The notes under the pieces are model-generated. The model did not search any database, was not told the origin of the DNA, and worked only from the letters and a program-made list of their open reading frames with translations. Source: Bacteriovorax sp. (GTDB lineage: Bacteria > Bdellovibrionota > Bacteriovoracia > Bacteriovoracales > Bacteriovoracaceae). From it: a stretch of 64,000 nucleotides of DNA. Where the stretch lies: assembly GCA_014377485.1 (NCBI GenBank), contig JACMPM010000132.1, forward strand, positions 62,001 through 126,000. The letters run 5' to 3'. The position numbers and the translations under genes were made by a program. This document shows, one piece after another, positions 9,386 through 18,877 of the stretch. The number at the start of each line of letters is the position of its first letter. Within the stretch, counting starts at the first letter, position 1.

Positions 9386-11329
9386 ATGGAAAATAGTAAT
9401 TTAACACCACAAAACACTTATCGTCGTTCAATGGTCATATCCCTCATCGGAAGACCAAACGTCGGGAAAAGTACAATATTTAACCGCTTGATGAGAAAAG
9501 CTCATAAGGCCATTACTCACGATAAACCGGGTGTCACACGCGATCGCCACTACGGAATTGCTTCATTTGAAGAAGTTGCCCACCAGAAAAAAGGTGAAGC
9601 TATTTTTGTTGATACAGGTGGATTCTATCCAACTAAAATAGATGAAAATGTGCCAAAGCAACGCGATCAAATCATGAATAAGTTTTTTAACATTATGACT
9701 GATCAAGCGAAAACGGCTATTCGTGAAAGTGATCTTATATTATTTGTAGTAGATTCACGTGAAGGCGTGCTTCCTTACGACCAGATGATTGCAGACTATA
9801 TTAGAAAAGAAAAAAAACCATTCTGGGTTTTAGTCAACAAGTACGATACTGAAAAACAAGAAGGTGAAGAATTAGAATTCTACCAACTTGGGATAGGGGA
9901 AGAAGAACTGTATAAAATTTCAGCTGAGCATGGTCTGGGACTTCTCGATTTAAAAACGGATCTACATAAAGAAATTATAAAATTCGAAAATCAGCAAACT
10001 CAAGAGATGTCTGCACTTCAAAAAGGGGTTACTCCACGGGAAAAAGTTGTAGGTCGTCTCTCTTTAATTGGAGCGCCTAACGCTGGTAAGTCGACATTGC
10101 TTAATTTACTTCTTGGATCGCAGCGCGCACTAGTAAGTGATATCCCTGGGACAACTGTTGATCCAATTGAAGGATTTTTCGATTTGTTCTTTGGAAAAAA
10201 TGCCTACGCTTTGGATGAAGAAGTTATATTCGCTAAAAATGATACTCTTTTGTTCCAACAGTATGAAGAATTCAGAGCAAACAATCCTGAAGTTTATAAC
10301 TCACTTACTTATAGTTATAACCTTGAAGAAGAAGGAACTCGCGGAGTCCCTGTCTATGATGAGGAATCATATCCAAGTGATGAAACTCCTCTTTATGCCG
10401 ATGAAGTCGCCGCTGAAGAAGAAAAGGAAATTGATCTCGATAAAGTTCTCTCTGACGATGAACTTGAGAAATATGATAATGAAGTTTACGAAAATATATT
10501 TAGTGATGATCTTGCAGATGAAGTTGATTTTTTAAAAGATGATGATACTTCAGAAGATTTTTTAACAGAGCTTGAGAGCGCAAAATTAGTAGATATAAAG
10601 TCAGACGAAAACGATGGCTCACAATGGAGATCGCTGCATATTGTAGATACAGCGGGAATTCGCCGTCAAAAGTCTGTAGATGGCTTTATAGAGCAACAAT
10701 CTGTTTACCGCTCGCTTCGTTGTATTACTGAGAGTGACGTGGTTATTTTCATGATCGACGCTACTATTGGTATCAGCCATCAAGACCGCCGTCTTTTGGA
10801 TATCGCACTAGAGAAAGGTAAATCAGTTATTGTTTGTTTAAATAAAATTGATCTTTTAAAAGAATCCCTTCCTGATGAAAAAGCAAAAAAAGAATGGATT
10901 AAAGATTTAAGAGATACTGTTCCTTGGCTTTATTACTGCGACCTGATTCCAATTTCAGCGAAATACGCTAAACACATCGGGAACCTGAAAGAAGTTATCA
11001 AGAAAACAGTATTGATTCGAAATCGCAGCATTGGAACGGGAGTGCTCAATCGTTATGTTTATCAATTGATTGAAAGTCATCCAGTAGCAATCAAAAAAGC
11101 TGGTGGAAAACGTTTTAAAGTAAAATATGCTTCGATGTTAAAATCGAATCCTCCTACATTTTTACTATTTACCAACCTCTCAAAAGGTATTCCGGATAAC
11201 TACACAAGCTTTTTAAAGAATGGTCTTCGGAAAGAATTTGATTTGAGCAATACGCCGATTCACCTTATTTTTAGAACGGGTGAAGATTTATCGAAGCGTC
11301 TCGGTAAGCGCATGAAAGAAATTACATAA
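9386..11329 (+). CDS. der: Ribosome biogenesis GTPase Der (EngA), 647 aa, with large acidic insertion in G domain 2
   Basis: Two G domains: GRPNVGKST...DKPGVTRDR...VDTGGF...NKYD and GAPNAGKST...DIPGTTVD...VDTAGIRRQKSVDGFIEQQSVYRS...NKIDL; KH-like C-terminus. Confidence 0.96.
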   Translation: MENSNLTPQNTYRRSMVISLIGRPNVGKSTIFNRLMRKAHKAITHDKPGVTRDRHYGIASFEEVAHQKKGEAIFVDTGGFYPTKIDENVPKQRDQIMNKFFNIMTDQAKTAIRESDLILFVVDSREGVLPYDQMIADYIRKEKKPFWVLVNKYDTEKQEGEELEFYQLGIGEEELYKISAEHGLGLLDLKTDLHKEIIKFENQQTQEMSALQKGVTPREKVVGRLSLIGAPNAGKSTLLNLLLGSQRALVSDIPGTTVDPIEGFFDLFFGKNAYALDEEVIFAKNDTLLFQQYEEFRANNPEVYNSLTYSYNLEEEGTRGVPVYDEESYPSDETPLYADEVAAEEEKEIDLDKVLSDDELEKYDNEVYENIFSDDLADEVDFLKDDDTSEDFLTELESAKLVDIKSDENDGSQWRSLHIVDTAGIRRQKSVDGFIEQQSVYRSLRCITESDVVIFMIDATIGISHQDRRLLDIALEKGKSVIVCLNKIDLLKESLPDEKAKKEWIKDLRDTVPWLYYCDLIPISAKYAKHIGNLKEVIKKTVLIRNRSIGTGVLNRYVYQLIESHPVAIKKAGGKRFKVKYASMLKSNPPTFLLFTNLSKGIPDNYTSFLKNGLRKEFDLSNTPIHLIFRTGEDLSKRLGKRMKEIT

Positions 11330-11335
11330 AACGAC

Positions 11336-11380
11336 AAGGTTCAGGAGACTTCTATTTACATAAGTCTCTTGAACCTTTTC
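11336..11380. terminator. Terminator hairpin between convergent genes
   Basis: AAGGTTCAGGAGACTT (11336-11351) pairs with AAGTCTCTTGAACCTT (11362-11377), one G-U, followed by T-rich tract. Confidence 0.8.
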
Positions 11381-11387
11381 TTCTTAT

Positions 11388-12191
11388 TTACCAGTTAAAA
11401 ACGTAACTAACCATGGTGCTATAAGCATTCCCGCCCAAATTATCAAATCCATAACCGCCAGCTGTAACAGGTGCATATTTTTGGGTATTCTTATCTGGGA
11501 AATTGACTACATGGACTAAAAATTCCAAACCAATATAAGATTCTTTTATTTCAATTGGAAACTCCAGGCCAAATCCAGCTCCAAAACCTAAGCCACCGCC
11601 AGCGTCTTTAGGTAATTCAGATTGATCGACAAATTTATTGGTTTGGTACCAATACTCTATACGGCCGACCAAGTAAGGATTGGAGTAGGTGATGGCGGTT
11701 CCGAGATTAGCAGTCTCTATATAATAGCGATAACCCAGAAAAACTCTAAGCATGCTGATATCAACTAAACCAGGGGCGGTTGAATTGGGGAAAGCTTTAA
11801 CTGGATCTTTTAAAAACATAGAATGTTTAGAAAACTCAACTCCTAAGGCCAGAGCAGTTTGAAAATCTTTAAAAAAAGTAAAACTTAAACCAAATGATGG
11901 GGGAGAGTTTTCATAGGCAATCCCACGATTTCCATCAAAAGTAGTGAGGCCTAAAGAAGCATTAAAAGAAAAAAAGCGACCGTAACGATAGAAGCGTTCA
12001 TCTTCAACTAATTTTGCGTTTTCCACATCTTCACTAAAATCAGTAAAGATATCTCCACCCACATTCAAATCATCATCGTCAGCAGCAAAAATATCATTGC
12101 TCGCTTCTTGAGTGTAGGCAAGACTATGGTAACTAACACTGAGAGTGAAAGCAGCTAGGAATAATAGATTTCTAAATAACGTTTTTTTCAT
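11388..12191 (-). CDS. Predicted outer-membrane beta-barrel protein
   Basis: Signal peptide and alternating aromatic/Gly strands ending in YSTMVSYVFNW (C-terminal aromatic). Confidence 0.65.
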   Translation of the reverse strand: MKKTLFRNLLFLAAFTLSVSYHSLAYTQEASNDIFAADDDDLNVGGDIFTDFSEDVENAKLVEDERFYRYGRFFSFNASLGLTTFDGNRGIAYENSPPSFGLSFTFFKDFQTALALGVEFSKHSMFLKDPVKAFPNSTAPGLVDISMLRVFLGYRYYIETANLGTAITYSNPYLVGRIEYWYQTNKFVDQSELPKDAGGGLGFGAGFGLEFPIEIKESYIGLEFLVHVVNFPDKNTQKYAPVTAGGYGFDNLGGNAYSTMVSYVFNW

Positions 12192-12688
12192 AGGTAAAAA
12201 TGAACTGCCGAGACAATAAAATTATTGCCTAAAGTTTGAAAAACAAATTCTTTTTTCTTGTAAGCAGACACACCAAACTCAAAACTAAAGCCAATGGAAT
12301 TCAATCCGGTAAAATGAAATTCACTTCCCAGACTCAAATCAAATTGAAATCCTGAATAGCTCGAATTGTTTATTTTATTACTTAAAATAGCTCCCATTCC
12401 GGCCATATAGAAATTAAGCTGAGGCTCATCGAAGATATTGCGGTAAACTTTCATTCCCACGCCATAACCACCACTGTTAGGGTCAGTAGAGAGGCCAGCA
12501 AGGCCACCAAAGGCAAAAGATCTATTTTTTTGGATTTTGAATGAAAGGGCAGGGAAGTCATTATGGAGCTGATTGCTCATTCCCACTCCCAAGCGGTTCA
12601 TTTTATCGAATGCAAGAGATTCGGAAGCCCGAAACATCAAAAAGAGTAGGGAAAAAACTGAAATAAGAGTTTTAACATTTTTGAACAT
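12188..12688 (-). CDS. Predicted outer-membrane/exported protein
   Basis: Signal-like N-terminus, Gly/aromatic-rich strands, ends ...SAVHFYL; ATGA overlap with the following ORF. Confidence 0.6.
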   Translation of the reverse strand: MFKNVKTLISVFSLLFLMFRASESLAFDKMNRLGVGMSNQLHNDFPALSFKIQKNRSFAFGGLAGLSTDPNSGGYGVGMKVYRNIFDEPQLNFYMAGMGAILSNKINNSSYSGFQFDLSLGSEFHFTGLNSIGFSFEFGVSAYKKKEFVFQTLGNNFIVSAVHFYL

Positions 12689-12865
12689 TAAGATTCCTTC
12701 CTTAGAAAATTACGCCCTAAAACCATGCGTCTTGTTAATAAACCTTCAGTGGTTTTATAAAGCTTTTTTTTATTGTAACTAAGCTCTCTATTTTTGACAA
12801 CTTAACAAAGCCTTTTTAGAATAGGTTTTATTTTATTTTTTAAACCTTTTAACCAGAGTTTCACC

Positions 12866-13534
12866 ATGACTAACACAACAACTTCTCCAAACCGCAGTCT
12901 TGATCAAATTATTGACGATGGCGATGTGGGTACGGTTATTTCAAAAAACAAGAATGCACTGATTGCAATCCTTGTAGCGATCGTAGTGGCCGTCATTGGT
13001 TTCGGGCTTTATTCGAGCTTTGCGGATAAGTCTAAAGCAGAATTTAATTCTAAAATTTATAATTTCGAATTATCGACACTCAAAAATTTTACTGAAAAAT
13101 CAGATCCTCAAACATTGGTTCTAGGAATTAAAGAACTTCAAAAAGAAATCGGAAACTATTCAGGACTTGTTCCAGTAGTTCTTAAAGCAAGTGATTCACT
13201 CATGGGACAACAACATCTAAATGAAGCGTTGGAAGTCTTGAAGATTGGTCAACAAGTTTCTAAAAACGAATACGCTGATTATTTTATATTAAGTCGTTTG
13301 GCAGTTGTTTATGAAGATCTAGGCCAGGACGCAAAAGCAATTGAGACATTAGAAAAAATGAACACTCAATCTCTTAAGATTTTCGAAGGGAAAAATTATT
13401 TGGACTTAGGCCGTCTTTATTTAAAAAGCGGTGATAAAGTAAAAGCGAAAGCGAGCTTTACTTATGTGGTGGAAAAAGTAAAAGATGAAACAGAATTTGT
13501 AAAAATTGCAAAACTTTATTTATCTAAGCTTTAA
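12866..13534 (+). CDS. Single-TM TPR protein, YfgM-like
   Basis: One N-terminal TM helix then TPR-like periplasmic domain; located between der and a bamB-like gene as in proteobacterial yfgM-bamB-der clusters. Confidence 0.7.
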   Translation: MTNTTTSPNRSLDQIIDDGDVGTVISKNKNALIAILVAIVVAVIGFGLYSSFADKSKAEFNSKIYNFELSTLKNFTEKSDPQTLVLGIKELQKEIGNYSGLVPVVLKASDSLMGQQHLNEALEVLKIGQQVSKNEYADYFILSRLAVVYEDLGQDAKAIETLEKMNTQSLKIFEGKNYLDLGRLYLKSGDKVKAKASFTYVVEKVKDETEFVKIAKLYLSKL

Positions 13535-13598
13535 GTAAAACACTAGCTAGATCTAGGGTTTATAAATCTCTCGTTAGTTACTTTAATTTGGTAGAAAA

Positions 13599-14723
13599 AT
13601 GAATAAAATTTTGGGTCTTTTGCTTTTTGTCTTTTTAATTTCGGCTTGTTCACAATTAAAGCCTTATATGCCAAAGGCAGAAATTCCAAAGGTCACAAAA
13701 TTTTCTCCAGTGTGGATAAAAGACCTAGACCCATCATATGAATCGGGAAATCTTCCCATCGCTCTCCAGTCTCCACTGATTCACGAAGGTATTGTTTATA
13801 TTGGGCATAACTCAGGCTCAATGCAAGCGTTCGAATTGGAAAATGGAAAACCAGTTTGGAGCGAGTTTGATGGATCGACTTATCATGCAGCTCCCATCTC
13901 TTATAAAGATCAGGTAATTTATGGAACAGTTCAAGGTCGAGTGATATCTCGTCACTATACAACTGGAAAAATTAAATACAGTGTCGATCTTGGTGCTTCT
14001 GTTGAAACCAAAGGTGTCGTTCACGAAGGGAGAATATTTTTTCAGCTTAGAAACCACCAGGTGTTTTGCCTGGATGTTGAAACAGGAAAAATTCTTTGGG
14101 GATATAAGCGTTCAATTTCGTACCTGACAACTCTGCAAAGAGCCTCTGTACCAGTTGTCTATAAAGACCGCGTACTAGTAGGTCTGGCAGACGGAACACT
14201 GGTTGCTTTGTCAGTAGATGAAGGTGTTTTATTATTTGAATCAAAATTATCTACTGCTTCTAAATTTGTAGACGTTGATAATTCAGCTTTTATTTTAAAT
14301 GATAAAGTTTATATTGGTGCTGTTGGCGGCCCTTTAAATTTAATTGATCCTAATACTGGAAAAATATTAAGAAGATCAGATTTTACGGTCTCTCGGGCTC
14401 CGTATGTCAACCCAACTGAAAAAGGCGAACAACTCCTTTTTGGGACACCAAATGGTGAGTTAATTCTAACTGATAAAAACCTTAATATTCTCAATAAAGT
14501 TAAAATTTCTGAGGGTGTAATTACTTCTATAGTTCCCTTTAAACAAGGTCTCGCAGTTTCAACAACTACAGGTGAGATTTTGTATGTCGATGCCAGGACT
14601 TTAGTCGTTTCAGAGAAATTTCGTTTGGGTCATGCCTACTCAGCAATCTTTGGAGATATGGAAAGTAGAGAGAACTATTTATCGGTTCTCTCTTCTCGCA
14701 ACCGTTTATATACATTCCATTAA
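13599..14723 (+). CDS. bamB: PQQ-like beta-propeller lipoprotein, BamB-like
   Basis: Lipobox LLFVFLISACSQ; repeats such as VYIGHNSGSMQAFELENGKPVWSE, VYIGAVGGPLNLIDPNTGKILRR. Confidence 0.8.
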   Translation: MNKILGLLLFVFLISACSQLKPYMPKAEIPKVTKFSPVWIKDLDPSYESGNLPIALQSPLIHEGIVYIGHNSGSMQAFELENGKPVWSEFDGSTYHAAPISYKDQVIYGTVQGRVISRHYTTGKIKYSVDLGASVETKGVVHEGRIFFQLRNHQVFCLDVETGKILWGYKRSISYLTTLQRASVPVVYKDRVLVGLADGTLVALSVDEGVLLFESKLSTASKFVDVDNSAFILNDKVYIGAVGGPLNLIDPNTGKILRRSDFTVSRAPYVNPTEKGEQLLFGTPNGELILTDKNLNILNKVKISEGVITSIVPFKQGLAVSTTTGEILYVDARTLVVSEKFRLGHAYSAIFGDMESRENYLSVLSSRNRLYTFH

Positions 14724-14728
14724 AAAAA

Positions 14729-15676
14729 TCAGTGTGATGCTTTGATATATTCAAAATATTGATTCGCCCACGCGACATTTAATCTCGCCATGACTTCAGT
14801 CGCATAAGTTGGAGTCTTTTGATCTTTAGCTATTGAAGCAATTGATCTACCTGGAGCTGATACACTCTGCTTATCAATTGAATTCATCAGTGCAATATTT
14901 GAAAATATTGTAGTCTTTAGAAGCGTATTCATATTCTTATTATCTGCTTCAAACTTGTTATTTTTAATATGTGTTATTAGATTTTCATAAATATAATAAT
15001 TATCACTGACCCCGTATTCACAAAGTTCTCTGATTTCAGAATAAGTCTTTGCAAGGTGAATATCGAGTGCTTTATGAACCAGCTCATTAATGGCAAAATC
15101 GCTCATCGGTTCACTTGTACTTTTAATCACATCAATAACTTTTGGAGTGACTCCGTCCTTAGAAAGAGGAAGAAGTAGTTCAGGTCTGCCTGCTACATAC
15201 ATATCATCAGTATATTTTTTGGAATCGTAAGAGAATTTTTTACCGACTGGAGAACTCTTAGGACTATTCGCAAATTTATCATTGTGTCGTAGCAGGCTGG
15301 TGTGAAAGTTTGGACAAATAGAAACACTAGGGCCTGCGAACTCTTGAGAGTAATTTTTAAGTGATTCGTACTCGCTCAATAAAGTTAAAAAATAAAGTTT
15401 TTTATTAGTCGGATTGGTTTCTTTAGAGTCCTGGTCCCGATTCGGATTTTCGGGTGCTGATGCAGGGAAACGAGCTGTGTTTTTTGCATCAGATTTTTGA
15501 TTATTTATAAATTTAAAATCAGCAGTTATAATTTCTGGAACCTGGTTTTTGCTAATGGCCTTAGGTTCATATCTTGCCATCTTTTGTTGATAGCTCTCAG
15601 GTCCTGCACACGAAGATAGGAGAAGGGAGCAAGTTACACTGGCAAGTACGAGAGGGATATTTTTTTTCTGATTCAT
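14729..15676 (-). CDS. Hypothetical lipoprotein
   Basis: Start trimmed from the track (15823) to ATG at 15676, giving MNQKKNIPLVLASVTCSLLLSSCAGPESYQQ. Confidence 0.7.
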   Translation of the reverse strand: MNQKKNIPLVLASVTCSLLLSSCAGPESYQQKMARYEPKAISKNQVPEIITADFKFINNQKSDAKNTARFPASAPENPNRDQDSKETNPTNKKLYFLTLLSEYESLKNYSQEFAGPSVSICPNFHTSLLRHNDKFANSPKSSPVGKKFSYDSKKYTDDMYVAGRPELLLPLSKDGVTPKVIDVIKSTSEPMSDFAINELVHKALDIHLAKTYSEIRELCEYGVSDNYYIYENLITHIKNNKFEADNKNMNTLLKTTIFSNIALMNSIDKQSVSAPGRSIASIAKDQKTPTYATEVMARLNVAWANQYFEYIKASH

Positions 15677-15795
15677 TTTGACTCCATGAGAGCGCAAAAA
15701 AGTCTCTCTATAGAGATATCTATCGGAGAGAAAAATGAAATAATTAATAGATGTGGAGAGAGAGGAAAAATGAACGTGAGAGTGGTGAAATATTC

Positions 15796-15827
15796 CCTGA
15801 TGATAAAGTTTGAGTTTTATCATCAGG
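15796..15827 (-). terminator. 12-bp hairpin downstream of the DHS-like gene
   Basis: CCTGATGATAAA / TTTATCATCAGG perfect inverted repeat; weak U-tract, so terminator role is tentative. Confidence 0.5.
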
Positions 15828-15849
15828 AATTTAAGTACTGAAAATCTTT

Positions 15850-16824
15850 TTACCAGTTTAAAACATAAGCAAATACCAGAGGAGCAACGATAGTTGCATC
15901 TGATTCAATAATGAACTTCGGAGTATTTATGTCCAGTTTTCCCCAAGTGATTTTTTCATTGGGAACAGCTCCAGAGTATCCGCCATAGCTAGTTGTAGAG
16001 TCTGAGATTTGGCAGAAATAACCCCACAGAGGAGTGTTTCTTTCCAGGTCCTGCTCAAGCATAGGAACTACACAAATAGGGAAATCGCCAGCAATTCCAC
16101 CGCCAATTTGGAAGAATCCAATTGAAGAATTGGCCGAAGTTTCAGTGTACCAAGACGCCAGGCGAATCATGGTTTGGATACCTGAATTGATAGTGTGAAC
16201 ATTTTTAATTTTACCAACAATATTGGCCGCAGCGTACATATTTCCGAGAGTTGAATCTTCCCAACCAGGAGTATAGATTGGAAGATTTTTTTCCATGGCA
16301 GCGATCATCCATGAATCTAGTGGATTGATTTGATATTCTTTTTTAAACTCAGCATTTTTTAGAAGTTGCCAGAAATAAAAGTGCGGAGGATGACTCTCGC
16401 CATTTTTATCTGCTTTTTGCCATTCGAGAGTGATAAGGGATTCAATCTTTCTCATTGCCTCGTGTTCTGGAATACATGTATCAGTCACGCGATTCATTCC
16501 GCGTTCCTTAAGCTTCATTTCTTCTTCTGCAGTAAGGCCTCTCCAGTCAGGGATGCGCTGATAATCATTGTGAGCTACTAAATTGAAGATATCTTCTTCT
16601 AGGTTTGCTCCAGTACAACAAATTGCATGAATCTTATCCTGGCGAATCATCTCAGCAAGAGATTTACCAAGTTCAGCTGTAGACATTGCCCCAGCTAAAG
16701 TTACGAACATTTTACCGCCATTGGTTTGGTGAGCTACCCAACCGTTAGCAGCATCAATCACTGAAGCGGCATTGAAGTGTTTATAGTGCGTGAGCATGAA
16801 TTCTGATACGGGTCCGCGTTTCAT
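15850..16824 (-). CDS. Deoxyhypusine synthase-like protein
   Basis: FVTLAGAMSTAELGKSLAEMIRQDKIHAICCTGANLEEDIFNLVAHNDYQRIPDWRGL ... GGGIAGDFPICVVPML ... ITWGKL (WGK active-site motif). Start trimmed to 16824 (GACGAGGTAAAAATG). Confidence 0.9.
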   Translation of the reverse strand: MKRGPVSEFMLTHYKHFNAASVIDAANGWVAHQTNGGKMFVTLAGAMSTAELGKSLAEMIRQDKIHAICCTGANLEEDIFNLVAHNDYQRIPDWRGLTAEEEMKLKERGMNRVTDTCIPEHEAMRKIESLITLEWQKADKNGESHPPHFYFWQLLKNAEFKKEYQINPLDSWMIAAMEKNLPIYTPGWEDSTLGNMYAAANIVGKIKNVHTINSGIQTMIRLASWYTETSANSSIGFFQIGGGIAGDFPICVVPMLEQDLERNTPLWGYFCQISDSTTSYGGYSGAVPNEKITWGKLDINTPKFIIESDATIVAPLVFAYVLNW

Positions 16825-16844
16825 TTTTACCTCGTCTATTTCAA

Positions 16845-18770
16845 TTAATTTTTTAGGTATGTATATGACTTCAAACATTCTTCATAGAAATCTACTAATT
16901 TCACACCTTCGCGTGGGTTAATTTTTCCTGAAGCTATCTGGCGATCAATATTTTTCTTCATGGTATAGGCCATGGCCTCTGGGTTGTACTGCATTGCTGA
17001 TAATACGTTTTCGCATGAAGAACCTTTAATAACCTCTTCAATATAAAAATCAGTTGGATCCTCGTCGTCACAGAAAACGTGAACTTCATTTAAGCGGCCA
17101 AACATATTATGAAGATCTCCCATAACGTCTTGATAGGCACCTGTCATAAAAAGACCAATATAATAATCTTCATTAGGAGTCAGTTCGTGAAGTGGAAGAA
17201 GATTTTTAGTTTCATTGATATCAATAAACTTAGTAATCTTTCCATCAGAATCACATGTGATATCTACCAGTGTTCCATTATTATGAGGCTTGATATTTAG
17301 TTTTGTAATAGGAACGATTGGTAAAAGTTGTCCAATGGCCCATAGATCTGGAGCTGATTGAAAAATTGAAAAATTGCAAAGATACTGTGGCGCAATCCCT
17401 TGTTCAATATCATAAAGATTTTCAGGAATAAATTCCATCTCAGGCAAGAGAGAAGTAATCTTCTTGGTAATTTTCCAAAAAAGAGTTTCAAGGCTTGCGC
17501 GCTCTTCAAGTTTAAGAATTCCCAAGCGAAATGCATTTAAACATTCTTTTTTTGTATCCAGAGCATCGTTGTAAATTTCCTGAGCATTTTCAACATCTAA
17601 TGTGTCAAAAAGTTCTCGCATATTAGAGACGAGAGTGTGCTCACCCGGAATTTTATTGGTTTCATAATCAGTGAAAGATGTTTCGATTTTATCGATAACG
17701 TTTGTGATCACACAAGAATGTCTTGCGGTAATCGCCCGTCCTGATTCAGAAACAATATTCGGATGTGGTACTTTTTCAGCATCACAAATTTCTTTCAAAA
17801 TATAAACAATGTCTGAAGCGTAATCTTGAAGTTTGTAATTTACAGAAGAATCGTTGGTAGACTGAGAGCCATCGTAATCAACTCCTAAACCACCACCAAC
17901 ATCGAAATATTCGAGTGGAGCGCCAAGCTGGGAGAGTTTAGCAAAAATTCTTCCGCCTTCGCGCATAACTTCTTTAATTGTACGGATGTCAGTTACCTGT
18001 GAACCAATATGAAAATGGAAAAGTTTAAGTGAGTTAATCGAACCTTCATCTTTTAGTATTTGAACTGCCGTCAGCATTTCTGCAATGGTTAAACCGAACT
18101 TTGCTTTTTCTCCGCCTGAATCAGACCATTTTCCAGATCCTTTAACTGCCATTTTTGCGCGCAAACCAATCATTGGTTCAACATTCATTTCTCGAGAGAG
18201 CTTGAGGAGTTTATGAAGTTCTGAAAACTTTTCAATAACGACGATAACTTTTCTCCCCAGCTTATTTCCAAGAAGGGCCAGGCGAAGATAATCTTCATCT
18301 TTGTATCCGTTGAGTACTGTAAGAGCATTTAAATTATCGTTGAATGCGAGAACTGAAAGAAGTTCTGGTTTTGAACCGGCCTCTAGACCGTAATCATATG
18401 GAGCTCCAGCATCGACAATTTCTTCGACAACTTCACGCATCTGATTGACTTTAATTGGGTAAACGCCTTTATATTGACCGTTATAATTTGCTTCTTTAAT
18501 AACTTCTCTAAAAGTTTCATTAATAACTTTTACTTGAGAACGAAGAATATCGTGAAAGCGAACAACAATCGGAAATGGAATATTCTGGGCCTTCATTTCT
18601 TCTAGCACTTCAGCTATATCGATACGAGGTCCATTTTCATCTTGATTAGGAAGAACGCAAAGATGACCTTCATCATTGATATCGAAATATCCATCGCCCC
18701 AACGACTGATATGATAGACATCATCCGCCTCTTCTTTTGACCAGGGTATATTTACGATATTTTTGCTCAT
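16845..18770 (-). CDS. speA: Biosynthetic arginine decarboxylase
   Basis: GVYPIKVNQMREVVEEIV, LFHFHIGSQVTDI, YFDVGGGLGVDYDGSQS, NIVSESGRAITARHS; 641 aa. Confidence 0.96.
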   Translation of the reverse strand: MSKNIVNIPWSKEEADDVYHISRWGDGYFDINDEGHLCVLPNQDENGPRIDIAEVLEEMKAQNIPFPIVVRFHDILRSQVKVINETFREVIKEANYNGQYKGVYPIKVNQMREVVEEIVDAGAPYDYGLEAGSKPELLSVLAFNDNLNALTVLNGYKDEDYLRLALLGNKLGRKVIVVIEKFSELHKLLKLSREMNVEPMIGLRAKMAVKGSGKWSDSGGEKAKFGLTIAEMLTAVQILKDEGSINSLKLFHFHIGSQVTDIRTIKEVMREGGRIFAKLSQLGAPLEYFDVGGGLGVDYDGSQSTNDSSVNYKLQDYASDIVYILKEICDAEKVPHPNIVSESGRAITARHSCVITNVIDKIETSFTDYETNKIPGEHTLVSNMRELFDTLDVENAQEIYNDALDTKKECLNAFRLGILKLEERASLETLFWKITKKITSLLPEMEFIPENLYDIEQGIAPQYLCNFSIFQSAPDLWAIGQLLPIVPITKLNIKPHNNGTLVDITCDSDGKITKFIDINETKNLLPLHELTPNEDYYIGLFMTGAYQDVMGDLHNMFGRLNEVHVFCDDEDPTDFYIEEVIKGSSCENVLSAMQYNPEAMAYTMKKNIDRQIASGKINPREGVKLVDFYEECLKSYTYLKN

Positions 18771-18877
18771 TACATTTACCTCAATTCTTGAAGCTAATAG
18801 CTCAAAAAAACACTACTAAAATTCCAATTTTGTAAGCGCAAAATGTAACGTATTTCATATGACAGTACAAATGCTAA

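Noticed and set aside
10137-10535. 132-aa alternative-frame ORF inside der
   Set aside because: It is the +1-type frame of the low-complexity acidic insertion; the Der frame is continuous with conserved motifs on both sides, so this ORF is a by-product of composition.
10163-10642. Intein or intron in der
   Set aside because: The insertion is in frame, Asp/Glu-rich, lacks an N-terminal Cys/Ser and C-terminal His-Asn splice motif, and is far from the P-loop where inteins prefer to insert.
16824-16878. Upstream start of the DHS-like ORF at 16878
   Set aside because: Overlaps the end of speA and lacks an SD; ATG 16824 has GAGG at good spacing and matches the family N-terminus MKRGPVSEFMLTHY.
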